A stretch of DNA of 11,256 bases. Source: Vicinamibacterales bacterium. GTDB lineage: Bacteria > Acidobacteriota > Vicinamibacteria > Vicinamibacterales > UBA8438. The notes beneath the pieces are model-generated. The model ran no database searches. It saw nothing but the letters and a program-made list of their open reading frames with translations, and had not been told where the DNA came from. Made by a program: the position numbers and the translations under genes. The stretch spans positions 1 through 11,256 of the forward strand of contig JASLOY010000065.1 of assembly GCA_030745255.1 (NCBI GenBank). Reading direction: 5' to 3'. Of this stretch, positions 1 to 7,932 are shown piece after piece. Within the stretch, counting starts at the first letter, position 1. The number at the start of each line of letters is the position of its first letter.

Positions 1-527
1 CTGAGCGGACCGGTTCCCAGAACGAGAATTGCGACCATGATGGCAACCGCCAGTCCCCCCCGGAGGACCGCACGTCGCAGATACACAGGCGTGACCACGC
101 GACTGAGATCGACACCTCTGAGCTTCTCCGCCGCATCGGCTACGACGAGAGTCTGGAAGTCCGTCGGCGTGCTGGCGCCACCGAGTTCGGTCGCGCTCGC
201 AACCCGGTCTTCCAGCTCGGGGCACCGCTCTTCCACGAACCGAGCCACGCGCCGGTCGGTTGGTCGCTCGCGAAGCGGCCACATCACGCGGATGGCGAAG
301 ACTGCCGTCGCAACGAGCGCGCCGGCCGCCACGAGCAGCATCGGGATGTCGGGCGGGGCCAGCACCAGATCGACGAGGAGCACGGCGAGGAGACCGAGCG
401 ACGCACCACCCAGGAGACGCGCGAGCGCCCGGAACAGACGGGCCGCCATCCAGCGTCGCCGCACGCCGGTCAGCGCCGCCCGCAAGTCGGCAAGATGCCC
501 CTGAACCATGCGCTTCGATTGTCTCAT
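1..527 (-). CDS. Membrane protein downstream of BatA-type gene, N-terminal part (DUF4175-like, partial)
   Basis: Reading the minus strand from the ATG at 527 gives an open frame of 175 codons that runs off the left edge without a stop. The N-terminus is basic (MRQSKRM). Two hydrophobic segments lie at about residues 36-56 and 59-83, followed by a soluble stretch with RRVARFVEERCPELEDRVAS, and a third hydrophobic segment begins near residues 158-175. This layout, and the FVEERCPELEDR stretch, recall the large multi-membrane-span proteins (DUF4175-like) that often follow BatA-type VWA genes in MoxR clusters; that match is from memory. The start lies 19 bases after the stop of the BatA-type gene, so co-transcription is likely. 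A second in-frame ATG at 509 is possible, but neither start has a strong ribosome binding site. The function is unknown; it probably forms an inner-membrane part of the MoxR/VWA module. Confidence 0.75.
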   Translation of the reverse strand, partial: MRQSKRMVQGHLADLRAALTGVRRRWMAARLFRALARLLGGASLGLLAVLLVDLVLAPPDIPMLLVAAGALVATAVFAIRVMWPLRERPTDRRVARFVEERCPELEDRVASATELGGASTPTDFQTLVVADAAEKLRGVDLSRVVTPVYLRRAVLRGGLAVAIMVAILVLGTGPL

Positions 528-546
528 GCCCCGCGGCCGCAAGCCG

Positions 547-2436
547 TCACGCCGCCCGTCGGCCGAGCAACCCCTCGGCGACGAGCACGAGCGCCATCAG
601 CATCAGGACATAGCGCCACAGACCCTGGCCGGCTTCCCGTTCCCCGGCCTCATCACGGGTCTCCCGCCCGGCCGCCAGCGCGAGACGGCTGACAGACGCC
701 TCGAACTCCTCGGGCGCCAGCGACGTCGGGTCAGATTCACGGGGTTCGACATTCAACACAGCCCGCCCGGCCCCGTCAGCCAGCGTGAAGGCGCCGAGGG
801 CGTCGGGCGCGCCAGGTGGAGCGGCACCGACGACGAACTCACGCGGCTGCGCGCGATGGCTCGTCAGGTAGCCGACGGTCTCGTGCAAGAACGGCACGAA
901 GGCCGGCCGTCTCGGAAAATCGTTCCACACGTTCTCTAGGTCCGACGCAAAGACGAGGACCCGCCCCTCGCCCACGACATGCTCAACCAGTGCGGGACTC
1001 CCATCTTCGAACCGCGCGATCACGAGACCGGCGTCGGCGCCATCAGGATCGACCACCGTCATGGCGAGCGTGCGCGTGAACCGTGCGCGTCCGAGGGTGC
1101 CGACCAGATTGCCGAAGCCGGCGATGACCGGATGGCGAAGGTCGGTTGGCGTCAGCGCCACCGGCTCGTCGTGGACCACCGTCGCACCGAGCCCGAGCTG
1201 GGGACCATTGTTGCCGTCGAACAGGTCGGTCACCAGCGCCGGCTCGAGCCTTGGACCGGCAACCAGGAGCAGCCCGCCTCCGCCACGCACGAACGTCGCC
1301 AGCCGATCTCGTCCGCGCCCATCGAGGCCCCGTGCGCCCATGAGCACCACGGCGCGGGCTCGTTCCAGCGACTCTGGTCGCACCGCAACGTCCTCTGCCG
1401 CAACCCTCTCAACCGAAAACGGACCCGCATCCTCTCCAGCCGCCAATGCGCGCTCCAGATAGAGGACCGGGGCTTCGACCCGCACATCGGTGGTAACGAC
1501 GAGCACCGGGACCGGCGGCTGCGGGTCCAGCAGGCGATACCGGCGGTCATCGGGCGGGTATCCGATCGGATCGTCCACCGAGACCGTGGCCACGCCGGTG
1601 GCAGGGAGCACCTCAGGAAACCGGACCGTGGAGCGGCCGGGCTCCGGCGTGACCTCGACCTCGGACAGCAGATCTCCATCCACCGCAAGCGCGACCTGAA
1701 TCTCCCCGGCCGAGGCGCCCGCCTGGAACAACACGGCGACAGTCGCCCCCGACTCCGGCTCGATGCTCACGACGGCGAGGTTGCCCGTCGGGGGCGCCAC
1801 GTCGCTGATCGCAACGTCGATTTGCGGCGAGATGGCGCCCTCGCCCTCTTCCCAGCCACTGGCCTGCAGATCGGTCACCACGACGATCCGTCCGTCGCGG
1901 GCTCCAATCAGCCGCGACGCCGCCGCCAACCCTTCGCGATACCGCGTCCCGTGAACACCGGGCGCGAGTCCATCGACGGCGGCCCGCGCCCGGGCCCGCG
2001 AGCTGGCGAGATCGGCCACCACTCGGGCAGTGTCATCGAACGCCACCACCCCCACCAGGTGCCCGTCGGGTGCAGCCGCAATCGCCTCGAGCGCCTGGGC
2101 GCGCGCCCGTTCCGCCTGGCCGGGAGCCGACATGCTGAACGACGTGTCGACCAGCACGACCGTGGCGGCGCGATCGGGCGCCTCGGCGTCACTGAAGAAT
2201 GGCCGCGCAAAGGCAAACGCCAGGAGCAGCAGCGCGGCAACCCGGAGTGCAAGTAAGAGCAGCTCGCGCAGCCGACGGCGCCGGGTCTGCTCGACTGGCG
2301 CGCCCCGCAGGAACCGAATGGCACTGAACCTCACGCGGGGCAGACGCTCGCGTCGCATCAGGTGCAGGACGATCGGCACGGCCGCCGCGAGGCACCCGAT
2401 CAGGAACGCCGGGAAGAGAAATGAGAACCCGAACAT
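547..2436 (-). CDS. BatA-type membrane protein with VWA domain and glutamine-amidotransferase-like region
   Basis: The 629-residue protein begins with the hallmark BatA/aerotolerance N-terminal region: hydrophobic residues 2-25, then PIVLHLMRRERLPRVRFSAIRFL, a basic stretch, and a second membrane segment at about 58-80. A von Willebrand factor A domain follows at about 91-200. Its metal-ion adhesion site appears complete: D97-x-S99-x-S101, T164 in HGTRY, and D189 in VVVTD. A beta-rich middle (about 220-300) leads to a GATase1-like fold at about 310-525, with RGGGGLLLVAGP and GRVLVFASDLENVWNDFP. The C-terminus has one hydrophobic helix (about 608-622) ending in RRAA. The long extracytoplasmic part should therefore be anchored at both ends. 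It lies 46 bases downstream of the DUF58 gene, and this spacer is almost filled by a heptamer repeat that runs into the ATG. It probably acts with MoxR and DUF58 in complex assembly or metal-dependent maturation at the membrane; the target is unknown. Confidence 0.9.
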   Translation of the reverse strand: MFGFSFLFPAFLIGCLAAAVPIVLHLMRRERLPRVRFSAIRFLRGAPVEQTRRRRLRELLLLALRVAALLLLAFAFARPFFSDAEAPDRAATVVLVDTSFSMSAPGQAERARAQALEAIAAAPDGHLVGVVAFDDTARVVADLASSRARARAAVDGLAPGVHGTRYREGLAAASRLIGARDGRIVVVTDLQASGWEEGEGAISPQIDVAISDVAPPTGNLAVVSIEPESGATVAVLFQAGASAGEIQVALAVDGDLLSEVEVTPEPGRSTVRFPEVLPATGVATVSVDDPIGYPPDDRRYRLLDPQPPVPVLVVTTDVRVEAPVLYLERALAAGEDAGPFSVERVAAEDVAVRPESLERARAVVLMGARGLDGRGRDRLATFVRGGGGLLLVAGPRLEPALVTDLFDGNNGPQLGLGATVVHDEPVALTPTDLRHPVIAGFGNLVGTLGRARFTRTLAMTVVDPDGADAGLVIARFEDGSPALVEHVVGEGRVLVFASDLENVWNDFPRRPAFVPFLHETVGYLTSHRAQPREFVVGAAPPGAPDALGAFTLADGAGRAVLNVEPRESDPTSLAPEEFEASVSRLALAAGRETRDEAGEREAGQGLWRYVLMLMALVLVAEGLLGRRAA

Positions 2437-2468
2437 TCTGCCTTCTGTCTTCTGACTTCTGACTTCTT
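2434..2468 (-). repeat. 35-base five-unit heptamer repeat, copy 1 (overlaps BatA-type start codon)
   Basis: On the minus strand, five consecutive 7-base units are seen: AAGAAGT, CAGAAGT, CAGAAGA, CAGAAGG and CAGAATG. The last unit contains the ATG of the BatA-type gene. The element matches the copy at 9566-9600 at 32 of 35 positions by hand alignment. The purine-rich fourth unit (AGAAGG) lies where a Shine-Dalgarno sequence would sit, so the repeat may supply the ribosome binding site. Confidence 0.85.
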
Positions 2469-2482
2469 AGAATCTCGTCCTC

Positions 2483-3388
2483 TCACCACCGTCGGCCACG
2501 CGCGGCCAGATAGGCAAGCAGCGCGGTGTCGAGTGGGTTGCCCGTATCCACCAGGTGGTAGTCGATATCTGCGAGCCGGAGCTCGCGGCGATAGCGCTCC
2601 ATCAGCGCCCGGATTTGCGCGAGGTAGTGCTCCCGTACCCGCGCCGGCACCGCCAGCACCTCTTCGCCGGTCTCCAGGTCCTCGAACCGCGCCGCGTGCT
2701 CGAACGGAAACGTCAGCTCGGCCGGGTCGAGCGTGTGGAACACCAGTACCTCGGAGCCCTGAAATCGAAGATGCTTCAGCCCGTCGATGACCGCCGACGG
2801 CTCGTCGAACAGGTCTGAAATCAGCACCACCAACCCGCGCCGCGTCATGCGCCCGGCGAGCTGGTTGAGCGGCAGCGACACGTCGGACCGCGAACCCACC
2901 ACGGCCCGGCTGAGCGTAGCGAGCAGCCCGCGCAAGTGCCCGCTGCGCGTGCCGATCGGTACCGACTCCACCACGCGGTCGTCGAACAACGTGAGACCGA
3001 CGCCATCGCGCTGCCGATGCATCAGATAGGCCAGCGATGCCGCCAGAAACGCGCCATAGTGCAGCTTCGACACCGCCTGCGATCCATAGCCCATCGACGC
3101 ACTGACGTCGAGCAGCAGGTGACACTCGAGGTTGGTCTCCTCTTCGAATTTCTTGACATAGTAGCGGTCGCTGCGCGCGAAGAGCTTCCAGTCGATCGTC
3201 GACGGGGCGTCACCAGGCAGATACTGCCGATACTCGCTGAACTCGACACTGAAGCCCTGGAACGGGCTCCGGTGGAGACCGACCAGCACCCCTTCGACGA
3301 CGGTTCGCGCGATCAGCTCGAGCGAGCCGAGGCGCGTCACGATGGCTGGGTCGAGAAAGGACAGCTCGTTGCCGGCCGGGCTCGGCAT
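2483..3388 (-). CDS. DUF58 domain protein (VWA-like partner of MoxR)
   Basis: The 301-residue soluble protein carries the DUF58 core at about residues 45-100: GFSVEFSEYRQYLPGD, STIDWKLFARSDRYYVKKFEEE, and then LLLDVSASM, whose D94-x-S96-x-S98 is an intact MIDAS motif. A VWA-like fold continues to about residue 215 (LVVLISDLFDE). No membrane span is seen, so it is probably cytoplasmic. The reading frame stays open 19 codons upstream, but those codons overlap the MoxR gene. The ATG at 3388 gives the conserved N-terminus MPSPAGNELSFLDP and lies one base after the MoxR stop, with AGGG about 8 bases upstream. That spacing implies translational coupling. DUF58 proteins are regular partners of MoxR ATPases; the adapter role is inferred from the family, and the substrate is not known. 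Confidence 0.93.
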   Translation of the reverse strand: MPSPAGNELSFLDPAIVTRLGSLELIARTVVEGVLVGLHRSPFQGFSVEFSEYRQYLPGDAPSTIDWKLFARSDRYYVKKFEEETNLECHLLLDVSASMGYGSQAVSKLHYGAFLAASLAYLMHRQRDGVGLTLFDDRVVESVPIGTRSGHLRGLLATLSRAVVGSRSDVSLPLNQLAGRMTRRGLVVLISDLFDEPSAVIDGLKHLRFQGSEVLVFHTLDPAELTFPFEHAARFEDLETGEEVLAVPARVREHYLAQIRALMERYRRELRLADIDYHLVDTGNPLDTALLAYLAARGRRW

Positions 3389-3389
3389 T

Positions 3390-4406
3390 CTAGGGCCCTG
3401 ACATGCCGCTCGCCGGCGCGGGCACCGTCGCGAGCAGTCTGTCAACCACCGTGTCGGCGTCCACGCCGTCGGACTCGGCGTAGAAGTTGGTCACGATGCG
3501 GTGCCGGAGGATGGCCGGCGCCAACGCCCGCACGTCGCCGACCGAGACGTGAAACCGGCCGTGGATCAGGGCGCGCGCCTTGCCGCCGAGGATGAGCGAC
3601 TGCGACGCCCGCAGGCTAGCGCCCCACTTGACCCACCTGCCGACAAACTCCGGGCTGTTCGGTTGACCGGGTCGTGAGGCATCGACCAGCCGGACTGCGT
3701 AGCGGGCCACCTCCTCGACCACCGGGACCCGTCGGACAAGCCGTTGCGCCGCCAGAATCTCGTCGCCACTGAGCACACTGGCGAGCGTGGGCTCCTCGTC
3801 TCCGGTCGTGGCAGTGACGACGCGGACCTCGTCGTCCTCGGAGAGATACCGGATCACGGCGTTGAACATGAACCGGTCCAGCTGAGCCTCTGGCAACGGA
3901 TACGTGCCTTCGAGCTCGATCGGATTCTGGGTCGCCAGCACGAAGAATGGACGCTGGAGTGGATACGTGCGCCCTGACGCGGTCACGTGATATTCCTGCA
4001 TCGCCTCGAGCAGCGCGGCCTGGGTCTTGGGCGGGGTCCGGTTGATTTCGTCGGCGAGGATGATCTGCGCGAAGACCGGCCCCTCCACGAACTTCAGCAC
4101 CCGATGTCCCCCGGTCTCTTCCAGAATCTCGGTCCCGGTGATATCGGCCGGCATGAGATCGGGCGTGAACTGAATTCGCTTGAAGCTCAGATCCAGTATG
4201 TCGGCCACCGTCTTGATGAGCCGGGTCTTCGCTAGCCCCGGCACACCGGTGATCAGACAATGCCCGCCGGTGAAGAGCGCCGTCAACACGAGGTCGATCA
4301 CCGCATCCTGCCCGACGATTACCTTCCTGAGCTCTGTGAGGATCTTGTCTCGACTCTCACTCAGGCGTTCGGCGCCTTCCGCGGCGTCCTTGGTCGCTGC
4401 GTCCAT
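3390..4406 (-). CDS. moxR: MoxR-family AAA+ ATPase
   Basis: The 338-residue protein has a full AAA+ core: Walker A GVPGLAKT at about residues 54-61, Walker B IILADEINR at 115-123, sensor-1 region LATQNP at 157-162, and the MoxR-typical LPEAQLDRFMF at 171-181 with the candidate arginine finger. A C-terminal helical lid follows, with sensor-2-region residues near FVGRWVKWGASLRASQ. The length is normal for the family. The chosen start is the ATG at 4406; an in-frame TTG two codons upstream (4412) is a weak alternative, and neither has a clear ribosome binding site. MoxR ATPases are thought to remodel or metallate client proteins together with VWA proteins. The next genes, DUF58 and BatA-type VWA, fit that pattern. 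The genome may hold several MoxR paralogues, so the symbol is used in the family sense. A 119-base gap with a heptamer repeat and a hairpin precedes the gene. Confidence 0.95.
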   Translation of the reverse strand: MDAATKDAAEGAERLSESRDKILTELRKVIVGQDAVIDLVLTALFTGGHCLITGVPGLAKTRLIKTVADILDLSFKRIQFTPDLMPADITGTEILEETGGHRVLKFVEGPVFAQIILADEINRTPPKTQAALLEAMQEYHVTASGRTYPLQRPFFVLATQNPIELEGTYPLPEAQLDRFMFNAVIRYLSEDDEVRVVTATTGDEEPTLASVLSGDEILAAQRLVRRVPVVEEVARYAVRLVDASRPGQPNSPEFVGRWVKWGASLRASQSLILGGKARALIHGRFHVSVGDVRALAPAILRHRIVTNFYAESDGVDADTVVDRLLATVPAPASGMSGP

Positions 4407-4448
4407 GCTCAAGCAAGTTGCTGAAGACCGCGGCGAGGCCCTCCGGCC

Positions 4449-4483
4449 TCTCCTGTCTCCTGCCTCCTGTCTCCTGTCTCCTT
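4449..4483 (-). repeat. 35-base five-unit heptamer repeat, copy 2 (upstream of moxR)
   Basis: On the minus strand, five 7-base units are seen: AAGGAGA, CAGGAGA, CAGGAGG, CAGGAGA and CAGGAGA. The architecture equals the elements at 2434-2468 and 9566-9600 (the first unit starts AAG, the other four start CAG, total 35 bases), but with G in place of A at the fourth position. It ends 42 bases before the moxR ATG and contains several GGAG and AGGAG stretches, too far from that ATG to be its ribosome binding site. Confidence 0.85.
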
Positions 4484-4508
4484 GGGTGGCGCGGCGGCTT
4501 GGTCAGAA

Positions 4509-4523
4509 CCGCGCCTAGCGCGG
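4509..4523 (-). terminator. GC hairpin just after the DUF4159 stop (possible attenuator)
   Basis: A perfect 6-base-pair inverted repeat, CCGCGC / GCGCGG with a 3-base loop, starts two bases after the TGA of the DUF4159 gene. It is followed on the minus strand only by TTCTGACC, not by a U-run, so it is a poor intrinsic terminator. It could weaken read-through into moxR or protect the upstream mRNA end. The stem is short and the genome is GC-rich, so chance is possible. Confidence 0.35.
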
Positions 4524-4525
4524 CG

Positions 4526-5371
4526 TCAGTGGGTCAGCGCGTAGACGACCTCGTTGATCATCATGCGGTAGGCCTGAGCGGTGTACTTGAGATACCCCGG
4601 GTAGTCCTCGGCGTTAGACCACTCCCAGCCATCGCCCATGTCCGTGTTGAAGTTGATGAGCGCCATCGCCCGCCCGTCGTCGTCCAGAATCGCGTGCAGT
4701 CCCGCCTCGAACCCGCCCTTCTCCCACGTGACGCCATTGAAGAAGGAGCCGAGCCCCGGCGTTTGCGGATACTCCGTCAGCTGGTAGAAGCAGCTGAACA
4801 CCGGATGGTCGGGGGTGAGCTGGACGATGTCACGGTTCGGAAATACCCGCTTCATCTCGCGCGCGAAGCTGTCCCACTCGATGGGGCCGTGAAAATCGTC
4901 GAAGGTCGCCGTGCCCCCACGCAACAGAAACTCCCTGACGATCTCCACCTCCGTCGGGGTGAACCGAAGATTGCCCGGCTCGACGAAGTAGATCCAGGGA
5001 TGCTCCCACAGCCGCTCGTCCTCCAGCGTGAGCACGATCGGGTCGTTGACCTGAACCGACGTCACACGCCCCAGCCGCCGCGAGAGATTCTGCTCGGCGG
5101 CCGGACCGTCAATCGTCCAGGGATCGGCCCAATAGGTAGCTCGAAAGACCCTGAGCTTGTCTTCCCACGAAGCGTAGCGGATGCGGACGAAGGTCCAGGT
5201 CAATCCATCGAGCTGCTGGGTCGGCGGCGGCGAGTCGATCTCGGTCGTCAGCAGACCAGGCGGCTGCCCAGTAGCCAGCACGTCACCTGAAGGCGCCCAC
5301 ACGAGCGCAAGCGCGACGACCAACAGTCCCAGTGTCGCCCCATGGCGCCACTCCGGACGACTCACTCTCAC
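4526..5371 (-). CDS. Secreted DUF4159 domain protein
   Basis: The 281-residue protein begins MRVSRPEWRHGATLGLLVVALALVWAP, a basic stretch followed by a hydrophobic core, consistent with a Sec signal peptide cleaved near residue 34. The rest (about 58-279) matches the DUF4159 pattern as remembered: FVRIRYASWED, IYFVEPGNLRFTPTEVEIVREFLLRGGTATFDDFHG, RVFPNRDIVQLTPDHPVFSCFY, GLHAILDDDGRAMALINFNTDMGDGWE and a helical end. The fold is thought to be GATase-like, and a catalytic function has not been shown to my knowledge. The start is GTG at 5371, inside the GTGA that also holds the TGA of the TPR gene. This 4-base overlap is typical of translational coupling; a second GTG at 5365 is possible. The protein is probably exported and may work with the extracytoplasmic parts of the BatA-type protein. 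Its role is unknown. Confidence 0.9.
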   Translation of the reverse strand: MRVSRPEWRHGATLGLLVVALALVWAPSGDVLATGQPPGLLTTEIDSPPPTQQLDGLTWTFVRIRYASWEDKLRVFRATYWADPWTIDGPAAEQNLSRRLGRVTSVQVNDPIVLTLEDERLWEHPWIYFVEPGNLRFTPTEVEIVREFLLRGGTATFDDFHGPIEWDSFAREMKRVFPNRDIVQLTPDHPVFSCFYQLTEYPQTPGLGSFFNGVTWEKGGFEAGLHAILDDDGRAMALINFNTDMGDGWEWSNAEDYPGYLKYTAQAYRMMINEVVYALTH

Positions 5372-7887
5372 CGACCGCCCTCGACGATCCGAAGCAACAG
5401 CTCCTGGGCGCGCTCGTAGGTCGGCGCGATCTCCATCGCCGCCATGGCCTCGCGTTTCGCGTCGTCGGGTCGTCCGCCCGCCAGATAGCTTTCGGCGAGC
5501 TCGACATGCGCCGCTACGGGGTCGATCGCCCCGATTGCCAGCGACACCTCGAATTCGCGCGCGGCGACGGCATGGTCTTCGCGTGCCATGGCCAGCCGAC
5601 CAAGCGCCTGGTGCGGCATTGCGCTGAACGGGTCGAGCCCGAGAATCAGCTCGTAGGCGCGACGCATCCGCGCCGAATCGTCCGCCTCCTCGGCCAACGC
5701 CGCCAGCTGCCGGGCGGCTTCGATGTCGCGATGGTCGTGGGCGAGATGTGCCTCGAGGTGGTCCAATGCCAACGCTCGGTCTCCCTGCTCGAGCGCAATG
5801 TCGGCCAGCGGCAGGTGCGGGCTGCTGCCGCCTGTGGCCATCGGCGCCAGTGTGGCCGCCACCTCGAACGCCGCCTTCGCGCCGTCGATCTCACCGGCCG
5901 CACGCAAGGCGTGCCCCAGCCCCATCTGCACCCCGAAGCTGCCGGGATGTTCCACGGCCAACTCGCGTAGCGCGGTGAGCCGGTCGACCGAGTCTGGTAT
6001 CTGCTCGTCTGGCCCTTCCATCGCACGCCGCAGGTCGCCAAAGCGCGCTTCCACCGCAACGTCGAACGACGCCTGCAACGAGTCGAAGTCGAGCCCGACG
6101 CGCGCGAGCGCCGCCTCGGTGTCGAGTCCCTCGCCGTAGGCGCGCACCATTGCGTGAATGGCCGACTCCCCGTAGGCATCGATGATGTGCTCGACGAGCA
6201 CCGACGCCTGGAAGTAGGCCATCGATATCGCCTCGGGCCGCGTGAAGCCGCCGTTCAAGTCACGCAGCGAGAGCACGTTCCCCTCGTTGAGGTTGGTGGC
6301 GAACCCGAGGTCCTGGTCGCGCGCCCAGTCGGGCCGAGCCCGTTTCTCCTCGAAGGTCGAGAGCCCTTCGCTCAGCCACCGTGGCAGCCGCTGGTTCGAC
6401 ATCTGGAGCGTGATGACGTGCGCCATCTCGTGCCACAGCGTCGACTCCCAGTTGAATTCACCCGGTGTGCGCGCCCGAGGCGAGTCGAGCGTGACGACTT
6501 TTCCGAAGCAGGCACCCAACGCGTTTATCATGCCGGGCAACCCAAGGGTGCGCACCGCGAAGTCGTCGTGACGGGGAAACACTTCGATCAGAATCGGCCC
6601 TTCGGGCTGGAACTCGTAGCGCGCCGAGAGGTCGTCGAGGGCCCGCTGCCCCAGCTCCAAGACGTAGTCCTTGAGCACCGCCGCTTCATCGCGATGGAGC
6701 CGGACCACGAGGTCCCCCTGTTCGAAGGTCTCAAATTCGTCCAGCGTATCGAGCATGCCGAGCAGGTTGAAGGTGACGACGTCGAACGGGTCGTCGGCAA
6801 ACGACCGCTCGAGAACCTGGCGCGCGCCCGGCTCGTCTCCGGTGCGCAGCAGGTGCATACCCAGCTCGGCGTAGCTGCGGGTGTCGGCAGGGTCGAGCTC
6901 GAGCCCGCGACGAACCAGGGCCACCGCCTCTTCGAACCGGTAGTTGCGGGCGGTGAGGTTCCCGGCCACACGATAGACCTCTCCATAGATCGGATTGATC
7001 GCGAGGACGCGCGCGACCTCCTCCTCGAAGTCGTCGATGCGGTCCTCGACATAGGCCACCGCTGCAACCAGCGACCGCGCCTCGAGGCTCCGGTCGTTGA
7101 TGGCCAGCGCCCGATCCAACGACCCGCCGGCCGCGTCGTGGTTGCGGTCGTCGAGGTCGCGTTGCGCCAAGAACAGATGTGCCTCGAGATAGTCGGGGTC
7201 AATTTCGAGTGCGCGCTCAGCGGCGGCGCGGGCTTCCGGTGGATTCGTGTCGGCCAACGCTCGGGCCATCCCAAGGTTGGCAGGGGCCCATCGCTCATCG
7301 AGCGCCAGCGCCGCGGCAAAGGACTGCGACGCCTCGAGCTGATCGTATTTCTCGCCGAACAGCTCGCCCCAAAGGGACTGGATGGCAGGATCGTCAGGCG
7401 CCGCGGTCGCCGCGTTTCGGACCAGGCTGTTGGCCAGCTGATACTCGTCAAGCGCCCGCGCCGCCCGAGCGGCGCGATACAGGTCCACCGCCTCGCCAGA
7501 CCGCTGGAGCCGATTGACCAGCGTCGTCAGGCGCGCCGTCGCCTCGTTGCGGCGTCCCAGGTAATGCTGCAACAGCGCCAGCTCGAGCGCCGCCGCGCTG
7601 ATCGGATTGGCCGCGGCGATCGGTTCGAGGCGGGCTTCGGCCGCCGCGTACTCCCCTCGCAGCATCTCCAGCCGAGCCAGCAGCGCTGCGGCCGACGGGT
7701 CTGTGGCGTCGCGCGTGGCTGCGAGCTCGCGCGCCTCGTCGTAGGCGCCATGCGCCAGCGCCGCGGTCGCCGTCCGGTGAAACTCCGCGTCTTGCGCCGC
7801 GGTGTAGCCACCTTGAGCGGCCGTTGCGGCGGGCCAGACGAGAACGGCGCAGAGCACGGCAATCCAGACGCGCGTGGTACGCAGCAT
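5368..7887 (-). CDS. Secreted TPR protein with HExxH metallopeptidase (peptidase MA-like) domain
   Basis: The 839-residue protein starts with a clear signal peptide (MLRTTRVWIAVLCAVLVWPA, cleavage probable near TAAQ, about residue 25). Residues of about 30-370 are tetratricopeptide-like helical repeats rich in A/L/E, with ALEIDPDYLEAHLFLA and GLELDPADTRSYAELG as clear examples. The middle holds a zinc peptidase core: H486-E487-M-A-H490 in STLWHEMAHVITLQ, and a probable third ligand E507 in LPRWLSEGLSTFEE, a gluzincin arrangement as in the peptidase MA group. A second TPR block runs from about 590 to the end. The frame is open for 87 codons further upstream, but the ATG at 7887 gives the signal peptide and is preceded by GGGGAGGTG, with 9 bases between GGAGG and the ATG. 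It probably acts in the periplasm or outside the cell; its substrate is unknown. It is followed directly by the DUF4159 gene with a 4-base overlap. Confidence 0.92.
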   Translation of the reverse strand: MLRTTRVWIAVLCAVLVWPAATAAQGGYTAAQDAEFHRTATAALAHGAYDEARELAATRDATDPSAAALLARLEMLRGEYAAAEARLEPIAAANPISAAALELALLQHYLGRRNEATARLTTLVNRLQRSGEAVDLYRAARAARALDEYQLANSLVRNAATAAPDDPAIQSLWGELFGEKYDQLEASQSFAAALALDERWAPANLGMARALADTNPPEARAAAERALEIDPDYLEAHLFLAQRDLDDRNHDAAGGSLDRALAINDRSLEARSLVAAVAYVEDRIDDFEEEVARVLAINPIYGEVYRVAGNLTARNYRFEEAVALVRRGLELDPADTRSYAELGMHLLRTGDEPGARQVLERSFADDPFDVVTFNLLGMLDTLDEFETFEQGDLVVRLHRDEAAVLKDYVLELGQRALDDLSARYEFQPEGPILIEVFPRHDDFAVRTLGLPGMINALGACFGKVVTLDSPRARTPGEFNWESTLWHEMAHVITLQMSNQRLPRWLSEGLSTFEEKRARPDWARDQDLGFATNLNEGNVLSLRDLNGGFTRPEAISMAYFQASVLVEHIIDAYGESAIHAMVRAYGEGLDTEAALARVGLDFDSLQASFDVAVEARFGDLRRAMEGPDEQIPDSVDRLTALRELAVEHPGSFGVQMGLGHALRAAGEIDGAKAAFEVAATLAPMATGGSSPHLPLADIALEQGDRALALDHLEAHLAHDHRDIEAARQLAALAEEADDSARMRRAYELILGLDPFSAMPHQALGRLAMAREDHAVAAREFEVSLAIGAIDPVAAHVELAESYLAGGRPDDAKREAMAAMEIAPTYERAQELLLRIVEGGR

Positions 7888-7894
7888 CACGCGG

Positions 7895-7903
7895 CACCTC
7901 CCC
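7895..7903 (-). promoter_or_regulatory. Ribosome binding site of the TPR-peptidase gene
   Basis: GGGGAGGTG on the minus strand lies 7 bases before the ATG at 7887 and 9 bases when counted from GGAGG. It is the strongest Shine-Dalgarno sequence in the cluster and decides the start, because the open frame extends far upstream. Confidence 0.75.
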
Positions 7904-7926
7904 AGATGGGTCTCATGAGTCACTCG

Positions 7927-7932
7927 ATTATA
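7927..7932 (-). promoter_or_regulatory. Candidate -10 box (TATAAT) of the TPR/DUF4159/MoxR operon
   Basis: A perfect TATAAT on the minus strand overlaps the TAA stop of the zinc-ribbon gene, 39 bases before the TPR-peptidase ATG. The hexamer 17 bases upstream (TCGTGG) is a poor -35 match. The site could still be an internal promoter that uncouples the large operon from the small gene upstream. An AT-rich perfect hexamer is uncommon in DNA this GC-rich, but it partly reflects the stop codon. Confidence 0.4.

Noticed and set aside
979..2256. 425-codon open frame on the plus strand antisense to the BatA-type gene
   Set aside because: The composition is rich in R, H, G and D with no recognisable motif, and the opposite strand encodes an intact VWA protein.
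2400..3125. 241-codon minus-strand frame overlapping the DUF58 gene
   Set aside because: It is an out-of-frame reading of the DUF58 gene that reads through the repeat; its sequence is low-complexity and R/G-rich.
4418..5290. 290-codon open frame on the plus strand antisense to the DUF4159 gene
   Set aside because: It starts inside the heptamer repeat, has no ribosome binding site or known motif, and mirrors a real gene.
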